DNA of 62,272 bases from a virus, in the IMG/VR virus record IMGVR_UViG_3300049489_000902, positions 1 to 62,272 of that record; one strand, 5' to 3'. Position 1 is the stretch's first letter. Every line of letters begins with the position of its first letter. A model generated the notes under the pieces. The model made no database searches and was not told where the DNA came from. It was given only the letters and a program-made list of their open reading frames with translations. Of the stretch, positions 44,773 to 52,192 are shown piece after piece. The translations under genes and the position numbers were made by a program.

Positions 44773-44848
44773 AAAATCTCCAAATATAAATATTATTTGG
44801 TAATTCAAGATATTCTGGAAGATAAGTAGGTTGACAAAATTCAATCAT
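44765..44848 (-). CDS. Micro-ORF 2
   Basis: 27 aa, the shortest unit: MIEFCQPTYLPEYLELPNN, then tag IYIWRFYE. No MCP match. It shows that the tag is kept even when the body is minimal. Confidence 0.55.
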   Translation of the reverse strand: MIEFCQPTYLPEYLELPNNIYIWRFYE

Positions 44849-45041
44849 TAAATTTCCAATCATATATTTCATGTATACTAAATTTACCAATACCTCTAGC
44901 ATTTACTATTCCTATGCCAATCGTCTCATAACATGTCCAACCAATTAGCTTATTCTTTGGTTCATCTGCATCAAGAACAGTTATTTCTTGTTTTACTGGA
45001 ATTTTACCAACAAATTCAATATCACCACTTTTATAAATCAT
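44841..45041 (-). CDS. Micro-ORF 1, MCP segment about 281-324
   Basis: 66 aa, the best MCP match: VLDADEPKNKLIGW aligns with VLPADEPKLLSIGW and IGIGIVNARG with IGIGIVNPRG; 27 of 43 positions are identical. The tag is IYDWKFND. It continues the MCP segment of the untagged remnant upstream. Confidence 0.75.
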   Translation of the reverse strand: MIYKSGDIEFVGKIPVKQEITVLDADEPKNKLIGWTCYETIGIGIVNARGIGKFSIHEIYDWKFND

Positions 45042-45061
45042 AGATCCTATATATCAATCAC

Positions 45062-45160
45062 CTATAAATATCTCATTTTACCCTCAGCTTTGCCGTTGAC
45101 TATTCCATCCATGCTAAGTATCCTTACTGCATCAGCGCTCAAAATGTGCCCATTCTTATT
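45062..45160 (-). pseudogene. Untagged MCP-like fragment, segment about 254-285
   Basis: The minus-strand frame reads NKNGHILSADAVRILSMDGI and then VNGKAEGKMRYL before a TAG. HIL..AD and GIVNGKAEG correspond to HIWGAD and GTVYGSAAG of the MCP. There is no tag; the following bases only loosely resemble it. An internal ATG preceded by AAGGA could start a 16-residue peptide. Its upstream end runs into the start of the plus-strand HNH gene, which probably truncated it. Confidence 0.5.
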
Positions 45161-45175
45161 AAGGAAAAATATATT

Positions 45176-45889
45176 ATGGCTTCTCTTGATCTTACAAACA
45201 AAATTTTTGGTAAACTTACTGCACTACACACTGTCCCGAATAAACCTGGCGACCGCCATATTAAATGGAAGTGCAAATGTGAATGCGGTAATTTTCACCA
45301 TGTTACAACTAATCAACTTACTTCAGGAAGATCAACTCACTGCGGTTGCGTTAAACCTGAATCAAAAAGAAAAATTGACATAACTAATAGAAAATTTGGC
45401 AAATTAACCGCCATTGAACCAACTTACCATAATGAAAAACTAAAGTGGAAATGTATTTGTGAATGTGGCAAAGAATGCATTGTTATTACAGATAAATTAA
45501 TGTCTGGTCACACTAAATCTTGTGGTTGTAATAAGATAACTGTACATTACGATAATCATTATAGAAGAAATGCTTCTAATGGAAGTGGAGTTCTAACTGA
45601 ACTTAAATCTTATTTTCAACAAAGATATTCTGATGGAAATCTAACCTTTGAACAATTTGAAGAATTATCAAAAAATAATTGCCATTATTGTGGTGCTGGT
45701 CCATCAAATACAATTAAATTAAAGTATAAAGATTATACGGCATTTATTAAATATAATGGTTTAGATAGAAAAGACAATAATAAAAAGCACGATTCAGACA
45801 ATGTAGTGACTTGTTGTAAGAACTGTAATTATTCAAAAAGAAATAGTTCATATGCAGAATTTTCGGAAAGGATTGGTAAAGGATTATGA
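45176..45889 (+). CDS. HNH endonuclease with two Cys-rich DNA-binding repeats
   Basis: 237 residues from the ATG at 45176, chosen because AAGGAA is 10 bases upstream. Two N-terminal repeats of the type FGKLTxL...WKCxCECG...LxSGxTxxCGC (residues 8-58 and 72-118) are followed by an HNH nuclease: CHYCG (169-173), NGLDRKDN (194-201) and TCCKNCNYSKRN. Such genes are mobile homing endonucleases. It is antisense to all neighbours and overlaps the second HNH gene by 4 bases, so the two form a unit between the MCP gene and the array. Confidence 0.8.
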   Translation: MASLDLTNKIFGKLTALHTVPNKPGDRHIKWKCKCECGNFHHVTTNQLTSGRSTHCGCVKPESKRKIDITNRKFGKLTAIEPTYHNEKLKWKCICECGKECIVITDKLMSGHTKSCGCNKITVHYDNHYRRNASNGSGVLTELKSYFQQRYSDGNLTFEQFEELSKNNCHYCGAGPSNTIKLKYKDYTAFIKYNGLDRKDNNKKHDSDNVVTCCKNCNYSKRNSSYAEFSERIGKGL

Positions 45890-46497
45890 GTTTAGTAAAT
45901 AAAAAATTTGGAAGATTAACTGTTTTAAGAGAGGTTAGAAAAGGAAAAACTCTTAGAAAAATATACTGGGATTGCTTATGTGATTGCGGTAAAGAAACTA
46001 ATGTCTATGGCGTTTATTTAGTTAATGGAGATACTAAATCTTGTGGGTGTTTAAAAACTGAAAAGAAACCAGGTTTAAAGAAACCAAAGTCAAGAGAACA
46101 TTATCAAAGAGGTTCTGCTAAAAAAGCATATTCAACCTCATATACAAATGAAGGAGATACCATTTCATTTGAAGATTTTTATAGGTTAGCACAAATGGAT
46201 TGTTATTATTGTGGACAAAAACCAATTAACGCAATTAATGCGTATAATGATAAGAGATACCTTCCAGAAGCAAAAGAAAATGGAAAATTTATCTATAATG
46301 GACTAGATAGAGTTGATAATAGTCTGCCTCACACATTAGAAAATTGTGTTACTTGTTGTAAACATTGTAATTATGCAAAAAGAGATATGTCTCAGCAAAA
46401 ATTTTTAGAATATCGCCAACAAAGATTTAATCATTTCCAAAAAAGTAAAGAATTTTTTGAAGGAGAAATTAAATTAAAAGAAATTTTAAACCGTTAA
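45886..46497 (+). CDS. HNH endonuclease, second of a pair
   Basis: 203 residues with one N-terminal repeat (FGRLTVLREV, WDCLCDCG, SCGC) and an HNH core: DCYYCGQK, YNGLDRVDN and CVTCCKHCNYAKRDM. It is clearly paralogous to the gene before it, with an ATGA overlap. Both catalytic motifs look intact. It ends before a strong bidirectional terminator shared with the convergent MCP gene. Confidence 0.8.
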   Translation: MSLVNKKFGRLTVLREVRKGKTLRKIYWDCLCDCGKETNVYGVYLVNGDTKSCGCLKTEKKPGLKKPKSREHYQRGSAKKAYSTSYTNEGDTISFEDFYRLAQMDCYYCGQKPINAINAYNDKRYLPEAKENGKFIYNGLDRVDNSLPHTLENCVTCCKHCNYAKRDMSQQKFLEYRQQRFNHFQKSKEFFEGEIKLKEILNR

Positions 46498-46519
46498 AGA
46501 TTATAAATATAATAAAAAC

Positions 46520-46553
46520 AAAAACGCTCAGGATTTTAGCCCTGAGCGTTTTT
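46520..46553. terminator. Bidirectional terminator between HNH pair and MCP
   Basis: Arms AAAAACGCTCAGG and CCTGAGCGTTTTT, with a loop of 8 bases. Oligo-T lies on both sides, so it stops transcription of the MCP gene (minus) and the HNH genes (plus). Transcription of the micro-ORF array past this point would need read-through or a separate promoter. Confidence 0.85.
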
Positions 46554-46573
46554 TATGTCTTTAATTCAGCGAA

Positions 46574-47578
46574 TTATCCGACTGAAACTGATTTACGACC
46601 AGCAGCGCAACCACGAGGATTGACGATACCAATTCCGATAATCTCAGAAACAACCCAACCAATTGAAAGCAATTTGGGTTCGTCAGCAGGAAGAACTTCA
46701 ATGTCTTGGACCACAGGCATAACACCTAGGAACTCGCCAGCCGCTGAACCGTATACGGTACCTTGTGGAACAATCTTACTTACAAGAACATCAGCACCCC
46801 AGATATGGGCATAAAGACCAGTTTGGAGAACTTCGCGCATGGTAACGGGATCGAGATCTCCACCACCTACGCCTTGTCCACCACCTGAACCCCACTTTAA
46901 CATATCGGTAAATTCAACAATGTTCATGAAGAATTTATCAGTTACGAGGTCCCAACGATCAACTTGGGCTTTAAGATCAACTAAGTTCCTCTTTAATAGA
47001 CCGGTGTCAGCTAAGTCGATAAGAGTATTTTCAACTGAAGCAGCGGAATCAATGGCAGCGAAAACGTTTGCGTCTTCTTGAGCCATGATTTCTTGACGTG
47101 CTTTTTGAACGGCACGGTCAATAACGTTAAATCTGCGTTTTTTGACTTCGGCAATACGAACCTTGGGATTCGCGTAAATTTCAAAGGTAGGAATCGTAAC
47201 GCGGTCGCCGAATACACGGCTTTCTGGACCTGAACCATTTGAAGAAATTACAACGGCAGCAACATCAATATCTCTTTCGTATGAGATCTGTTGACCCTGT
47301 TGAACATTCTCAACAACTAAGGCACGACGAGCAATTCCATGGTAATCTAAATTCTTACGAATTGGATTCGCCATAGCTTGAGCAAGAGCTAATTTACCGT
47401 CTTGTGTTAAGAGGGCACGGTTAACCATGTCATCTTTTTCGGCATCACTGGCTTCACGAGTAAGACCAGCGTTTGAAGGCATATTATCATCAAGAATTGA
47501 AGCATATTTCGCGATAGTGGCGAAAGCTTCTTTGACAGAAGAGGCGTTAAGTTCGCCTTGAGCATTAAACATAGACAT
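46574..47578 (-). CDS. Major capsid protein
   Basis: 334 residues. Position after protease/scaffold and a candidate decoration gene, strong ribosome-binding site (AGGAG about 9 bases upstream) and GC-richer codons than the rest of the window fit a very abundant protein. The segments VTIPTFEIYANPKVRIAEV, QKARQEIMAQEDANVFAAID and DEPKLLSIGWVVSEIIGIG follow the pattern of HK97-fold capsid proteins. The N-terminal 50 or so residues are helical (VKEAFATIAKYASILD) and could be a cleaved propeptide. It is flanked by terminators on both sides, so it is probably transcribed alone. Confidence 0.85.
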   Translation of the reverse strand: MSMFNAQGELNASSVKEAFATIAKYASILDDNMPSNAGLTREASDAEKDDMVNRALLTQDGKLALAQAMANPIRKNLDYHGIARRALVVENVQQGQQISYERDIDVAAVVISSNGSGPESRVFGDRVTIPTFEIYANPKVRIAEVKKRRFNVIDRAVQKARQEIMAQEDANVFAAIDSAASVENTLIDLADTGLLKRNLVDLKAQVDRWDLVTDKFFMNIVEFTDMLKWGSGGGQGVGGGDLDPVTMREVLQTGLYAHIWGADVLVSKIVPQGTVYGSAAGEFLGVMPVVQDIEVLPADEPKLLSIGWVVSEIIGIGIVNPRGCAAGRKSVSVG

Positions 47579-47695
47579 CTTTATTTCTCCTAAGAATTGA
47601 ATTTATTTGCCGATTTCTCAGCGAAAATCACTCGTTATAAAACAAGCTTAAAATTATAGTAATTTATGCATTAAAAAATGCATCAAAAATAAAAA
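47579..47695 (-). promoter_or_regulatory. Putative promoter and leader of the MCP gene
   Basis: About 115 bases between the terminator and the MCP start. They contain a TATAAT-like box (minus strand, ACTATAATTTT), an inverted repeat TGCATTTTTTAATGCA and AGGAG before the ATG. A promoter is required here because a terminator lies immediately upstream. The -35 element is not evident, so the promoter class is unknown. Confidence 0.4.
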
Positions 47696-47727
47696 AAAAT
47701 GGATGAGAAATTAATCTCATCCATTTT
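47696..47727 (-). terminator. Rho-independent terminator upstream of MCP
   Basis: Arms AAAATGGATGAGA and TCTCATCCATTTT with a 6-base loop. On the minus strand it is followed by a long T run. It ends transcription of the candidate decoration gene. Confidence 0.85.
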
Positions 47728-47753
47728 AAGTTAACTAAGTATCTTATTACGAA

Positions 47754-48383
47754 TTAGTAACCAGCAGTGAAGTGAACAACAACATAGTCGTAAGTACGAG
47801 TAGATAAGCTGTTAACTAAATTAGCAGGAGTTGTAACGAGTGAGCCTTTTGTTTCAAAATCAATGAAACGAGCAACTGGTCCACCGAGAATACCGGCAGC
47901 AGTGGTTAATACACCAGCAGTAGTTACGCCTAGAGCAGCACCAGCAACGATTGAAGCGGTAGGAGCAATAGTTGCATCAACTGTATCAAGTGAGATTGCG
48001 TAAAGACCTGGTTTATCCCAAGCAGTTACTTTTCCTGAACCTAAAGCACTTGTTGGACCGAGAACGGTTCCAGAAATACTTTGTCCAGCAGTTCCACCAA
48101 CAACAGTTCCGAAGATAGTTCCGTAACCGGCAATACCTTCATCAGCTAACATTACAGGTTTCTTGGTAGAATCGTCACCAGTCGTTACTTTACGAACAAC
48201 GGGGCGTTTTAATGAATTGAGGTAACCATCAAATGCACCGTCACGAGCAGATTTATCAGAACCAGCAAGAGTAACTGAATCAAATACTAAAACTTCTCCA
48301 CCTTTAATGGTGGTTAGGTCAGCATCGAGGCAGTCATATTGACCGATTGGAAAGATACCAGGTTGTAAAACTTTAAGAGCCAT
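47754..48383 (-). CDS. Candidate capsid decoration protein
   Basis: 209 residues, beta-rich with Gly/Thr/Val repeats (FGTVVGGTAGQSISGTVLGP, VAGAALGVTTAGVLTTAAGI), no membrane or enzyme motif, GC-rich codons similar to the MCP. It lies immediately before the MCP gene, the usual place for a decoration or head-stabilising protein. AGGAAA precedes the ATG. Its fold is likely a small beta-barrel. Confidence 0.6.
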   Translation of the reverse strand: MALKVLQPGIFPIGQYDCLDADLTTIKGGEVLVFDSVTLAGSDKSARDGAFDGYLNSLKRPVVRKVTTGDDSTKKPVMLADEGIAGYGTIFGTVVGGTAGQSISGTVLGPTSALGSGKVTAWDKPGLYAISLDTVDATIAPTASIVAGAALGVTTAGVLTTAAGILGGPVARFIDFETKGSLVTTPANLVNSLSTRTYDYVVVHFTAGY

Positions 48384-48462
48384 ATTAATTTCCTATTTAT
48401 TTTAACTTACATCTTGCCAAATAATAATTGGCTACAAAATCTATATTTAAATATTGCTATAA

Positions 48463-49803
48463 TTATTGCTTTTTAAATTCTTTTTCCCAAGAACTTAGTT
48501 GTTCATCAGAAATATCTTTTTCTTTTACTTCTTTTGTAGCAGATTTAGCAGATTCTATTTTCTCTTTACATTGTTCTTCTATACTTTTAATATTCAAAAT
48601 ACCTTCACAATTAGCAATTAATACACCTAAATAATCTTCTAGTTCTTTATAATTGCTTTCAACCAATCCCATTCTTCCAGAGAAGAAAGATTTTGCTCTT
48701 CCTAGTAATTTATCAATACCAGAAGGATTTTTAATTGCATTTGTTATATAGTCATCATTTTGAATATCTCTATATAAAGCCTTTATTTGTGGTAAGTAAG
48801 AGATAATAGTATTTACTAATTCATTCTTAGCACTTATAATAGAATTTATCTCAGCTTTATTTGAATTAGCAATATTTAATGTTCTTAATTTTTCAAGAAC
48901 AGGGTAATTTTTATTATATGAATCTAAAATCTCATGAGAGATAGTTTTCAGATTATTTAATCTTTGGATGAAAGTTTCTGATAATTCATCTTCAAACCAA
49001 GACCAATCAAACTTAAGCATATCAGAAAGTAAATCATCAATATTTTCAACGGTAACATTTATATTAGTAACAGGTTCATCAAGTCTATTTAGTAGCCAGT
49101 TTCCCGCTAATAAAACAGCTCCAACAGAAGCTCCTACAAGAGCAACAGTTCCCCAAATTGGAGCAGTTGCAGTTACGCCAGTAATAGCGGCAGTTTCAGC
49201 GGCAATTGTTGCAGCAGTTCCGGTTGCGGCAGCACCAGCGGCAGCAGAGGCGCCACCTCTAAGAGCTAAAGGGAGGGCAGCCACGCCAATACTGGCAACA
49301 TCAGGAGAACCGCTTTTATCTTTTTTTCCAGCAGCATTAGCTAAAGGAGCAGCTTTAAAAGCCTTTGATAAAACATTAGTAAACCAATTAGCTTCTTTTT
49401 TTAATTGAAGCAAACAAGTGTCTGCTAAAATTCTAATTTGCTCATCTGATTCATCATTAAAATTAGCAATAGAAATTAAAGAAGTAGCTAATTCATGTTG
49501 ACATGTTTTAACTCTACCTAATTGACCATTAGTTTTTTTATTAACAATATTAATGTCAATATTTTGTTGTTGATATAAATCAGGAACAACGCCATTTAGT
49601 TTATTATGAGAAGGAGAGACGATAGCCATTTCTTTATGCGCGTCATCGCTATGATCTTTAAGAGACTTTTCTTTTTTAAGATTATAAAGCTCTTTAGTTT
49701 TAGCAATATTACCTGGGTCTAATCTAGAAGTAGAATCATCGGCTTCAGAAATTAAACCTCTGGCAATGGCTAATTTAGCAAATTCATTAAAATAATCATT
49801 CAT
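48463..49803 (-). CDS. Internal head/ejection protein with membrane-like segment
   Basis: 446 residues. A helical N-terminus (YFNEFAKLAIARGLI) is followed by a low-complexity hydrophobic region at about residues 165-235, rich in Ala, Gly and Thr (GGASAAAGAAATGTAATIAA, then WGTVALVGASVGAVLLAGNW). The C-terminal half is helical. Large virion proteins with one hydrophobic stretch can be ejected with the DNA and insert in the envelope. The N-terminal FAKLA pattern resembles those of neighbouring head proteins. Confidence 0.5.
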   Translation of the reverse strand: MNDYFNEFAKLAIARGLISEADDSTSRLDPGNIAKTKELYNLKKEKSLKDHSDDAHKEMAIVSPSHNKLNGVVPDLYQQQNIDINIVNKKTNGQLGRVKTCQHELATSLISIANFNDESDEQIRILADTCLLQLKKEANWFTNVLSKAFKAAPLANAAGKKDKSGSPDVASIGVAALPLALRGGASAAAGAAATGTAATIAAETAAITGVTATAPIWGTVALVGASVGAVLLAGNWLLNRLDEPVTNINVTVENIDDLLSDMLKFDWSWFEDELSETFIQRLNNLKTISHEILDSYNKNYPVLEKLRTLNIANSNKAEINSIISAKNELVNTIISYLPQIKALYRDIQNDDYITNAIKNPSGIDKLLGRAKSFFSGRMGLVESNYKELEDYLGVLIANCEGILNIKSIEEQCKEKIESAKSATKEVKEKDISDEQLSSWEKEFKKQ

Positions 49804-49820
49804 AATGTCTCTCTAATATA

Positions 49821-50747
49821 TTAGGTTTTATTAGCCTTTTTCATAAGATCAACTACTTCTGGCATAAAAATATTAACTAGTGATTTTTGATCAGGATAAG
49901 TAGAAGGGATAATTACAGATACATTATCATCTCCATAAGAAGAATTAGCATTATAAATATCCTTAGCAACTCTATTAAATAAATAAGAAGATCTTAATAT
50001 TTGTTCTGGTACATTTTTATAAGTATCATTAGTCAATTCAACTAACATAAGTTTAATATTATCTAAAGTATTATTAATATCTAATATTTTGCCACCAATG
50101 CGTTCATTATTACCTGTTGGTTGGAAAGTTGTTTCAACTTTCTTTTCTACAGATTCTGCTGATGGACCAAAGACAGCTTCTTTTCCTTTTTCAACAGCTT
50201 TGCCAGCTCCAACAACAATACAGCCTTTAAATAATATTTTAAATATAAATTTTAATATATGAGCAATAACAGACATAATCTTCATTGGAACGCCTGCTGT
50301 TTTATATAATTTAATATCTCTTAAATTAGAATTAAAAGCAGATTTAGTATTTAGCACAGCATCTGTTGCTTTTTCTATATGTTCTTCAGTCAAGGTATTA
50401 GTTGAAACATTACCTTTGATCATGTCCCAAATTTTTAAGAAATAACCATATAAATCAATATTAAAGACAGATGCAAGTATTGTAGCAATCCATGATAATG
50501 GTCCACCAAGAACAGCAGCTACAGCCATTTGAACGGCACCACCAGTAATAATTTCACCAATTAGATGAGATGTAGATTCTGGATCTCTAGAAGATTCTAC
50601 TATAGCAGTAATTTGTTCTCCAGGACCAGAAAATAAAGATTTTATTTTAGAAATAATTTCAGAAGGAGAAGGCAAAGAATCTGTAATGCCTGCTGTTTTA
50701 TGTTTAGGCGTAAGAAGCTCAATTAATAGTAATTCTTCTTTAAACAT
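49821..50747 (-). CDS. Membrane-spanning internal virion protein (308 aa)
   Basis: Two hydrophobic stretches, about residues 69-97 (GGAVQMAVAAVLGGPLSWIA) and 155-182 (KIMSVIAHILKFIFKILFKG), in an otherwise charged protein. Two KTAG tetrapeptides (residues 17-20 and 149-152) lie near the start and before the second segment and could be processing sites. Coupled to the upstream gene by TAATG. Likely stored in the head and ejected; inferred. Confidence 0.5.
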   Translation of the reverse strand: MFKEELLLIELLTPKHKTAGITDSLPSPSEIISKIKSLFSGPGEQITAIVESSRDPESTSHLIGEIITGGAVQMAVAAVLGGPLSWIATILASVFNIDLYGYFLKIWDMIKGNVSTNTLTEEHIEKATDAVLNTKSAFNSNLRDIKLYKTAGVPMKIMSVIAHILKFIFKILFKGCIVVGAGKAVEKGKEAVFGPSAESVEKKVETTFQPTGNNERIGGKILDINNTLDNIKLMLVELTNDTYKNVPEQILRSSYLFNRVAKDIYNANSSYGDDNVSVIIPSTYPDQKSLVNIFMPEVVDLMKKANKT

Positions 50748-52186
50748 TATAATTTCCTAGCCTGAGCAACATTAAATGAAGAAGAAATTGATCTTACTAA
50801 TTGTTCGCCTAATACAGAGTTACTGTTTAGATTTTTAATATATTCTGATTCCTTTAATATTGCAATTGTCTGAATATAGTCGCAAGTACTAACTACATCT
50901 TGAACCATTAATTGAAATATATTTAAAGCAGCAGCAACTCTGGCATTAGGATTTAGATTGTTTAATCCAAGGAAGTTTTCAGGATTAGTTACTTTTAAGG
51001 TATTGCCTGAGAATCTAGCATTCCTAAGAGAAGTTAATCTATTATTAAAACTATTATAATTATCTGTTACTACATTAAGTTCGGTAGTTCTTTTTGAGGC
51101 TGTTAAGTAATTAATAGCTTCTTTGAAAAAAGTTTCAGCTTGTTTAATATCAAGAAAAGAATTGCTAGTAAATGGAAGTGTACGTAATTCACTTAATGCT
51201 TTAGACTTAACTTGATCTTCAGAAGTAAAAGCAGAAGCTTCAGATGGAGAAGTAGATTTCTCAGTATAATTACCAGTACCAATTTGACCTAATAATTGAT
51301 TTGTTAAAGCAATTAGATCTGTATACTTTTTTTTCTCAGCCGAAGTAACTGATTGGTCTAATATTGCTTTAAGATATTTTTGAATCCATTGTAAAGAATA
51401 TTGTATGTAGTATTTTATTACTACACCAGCACCTACTTTACCAATATTATCTGCTGCATATTTTTGTGCATCGGTAAATGTGCGAATATTTAAACCTTGA
51501 AGTATTAGTTCTGTCTTTTTTTCTGTTAAGAATTTGACAAAATTATCTAAAGAACTTAAATCTGAACTATGTAATTTTACTTTTGAAGGATCAGTAAGAT
51601 TTTGTAAATGCAAAGGAATATCAATAGCTTCTTGTATAGATTTTTCTAAATCTAATTCAGCTTGAGATTTATCAAAACTTATATTGCTTCCAGTTGCATC
51701 ATTAATGTTTCTAAGAATAGTTTCAACTTTTACTTTAAAAACAGAGGCAATGGTGCTGTTATCTATTTTAGATATAGTGTATCTTAAATATTCTGAAATG
51801 TATTTTGGTAAAATATAATAATTTATAGAATTAATATTTATTTTTTTATATGGGCTATTTGGTTGAGTATAGTTTGCTTTAACTTCTTCAGAAGTATCAT
51901 CTTCTTTTGAAACTAATCTAAGCCCATTAAATGAAATTCTATTTTCATCTAAATATCTTAATAGTGTTGGCGCATCTTTTAAAATAGCAGATTCTTTTAA
52001 TTCTGTATTAATACCTGATACAGGCTCAATTACACCAGTTTCAACTTCTGTAATTCTTTTATCTAATAAAGAATTAACTTGTTCTAATAATTCTTTAGTT
52101 TCAGGAGACTCTGGAATGACTTCTTGAGCCTTTTTAGTTAAAGAATATAATTTATTTTTTAATTCATTTGTAAAAATAGAATTCAT
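50747..52186 (-). CDS. Hypothetical head-region protein (479 aa)
   Basis: Predominantly helical with Asn, Lys and Ser. No recognisable motif. It begins with NELKNKLYSLTKKAQEVIPE, a basic amphipathic helix like the starts of other genes in this block. It may be an internal head protein. It ends with TAATG coupling to the next gene. Confidence 0.5.
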   Translation of the reverse strand: MNSIFTNELKNKLYSLTKKAQEVIPESPETKELLEQVNSLLDKRITEVETGVIEPVSGINTELKESAILKDAPTLLRYLDENRISFNGLRLVSKEDDTSEEVKANYTQPNSPYKKININSINYYILPKYISEYLRYTISKIDNSTIASVFKVKVETILRNINDATGSNISFDKSQAELDLEKSIQEAIDIPLHLQNLTDPSKVKLHSSDLSSLDNFVKFLTEKKTELILQGLNIRTFTDAQKYAADNIGKVGAGVVIKYYIQYSLQWIQKYLKAILDQSVTSAEKKKYTDLIALTNQLLGQIGTGNYTEKSTSPSEASAFTSEDQVKSKALSELRTLPFTSNSFLDIKQAETFFKEAINYLTASKRTTELNVVTDNYNSFNNRLTSLRNARFSGNTLKVTNPENFLGLNNLNPNARVAAALNIFQLMVQDVVSTCDYIQTIAILKESEYIKNLNSNSVLGEQLVRSISSSFNVAQARKL

Positions 52187-52192
52187 AAAACC

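Larger units (their letters stand above)
42682..45041 (-). repeat. Array of 18 overlapping capsid-fragment micro-ORFs
   Basis: Eighteen tandem ORFs of 27-60 codons, all minus strand. Fourteen junctions have the same geometry, with the next ATG seven bases inside the previous ORF's end (8-base overlap). The others are a 4-base overlap or a 1-base gap. Seventeen end in a variant of [IL][YF]DWxF[YH][ED], and the TGG-A codons of the motif double as a GGA Shine-Dalgarno for the next ORF. Eight bodies align to segments of the MCP gene at 46574. Individual units are listed separately. I recognise no described family. Confidence 0.85.

Noticed and set aside
42682-45041. Array repeats as DNA/RNA hairpins (ATGAAAT...ATTTCAT or ATAAAAT...ATTTTAT)
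   Set aside because: Several units form a perfect 7-bp stem (for example units 12 and 13), but many others do not pair. Conservation is better explained by the octapeptide and the start/stop overlap.
42682-45041. CRISPR array or integron-like cassette array
   Set aside because: Units vary from about 80 to 200 bases, the repeated part is coding and not uniform, and no integrase or Cas gene is visible in the window.
42682-47578. Capsid gene split by introns or inteins
   Set aside because: A complete, uninterrupted MCP gene is present, and the fragments are scrambled and duplicated.
48411-48433. Inverted repeat GCCAA...TTGGC as a terminator
   Set aside because: Only 5 base pairs and no T run on the relevant strand.
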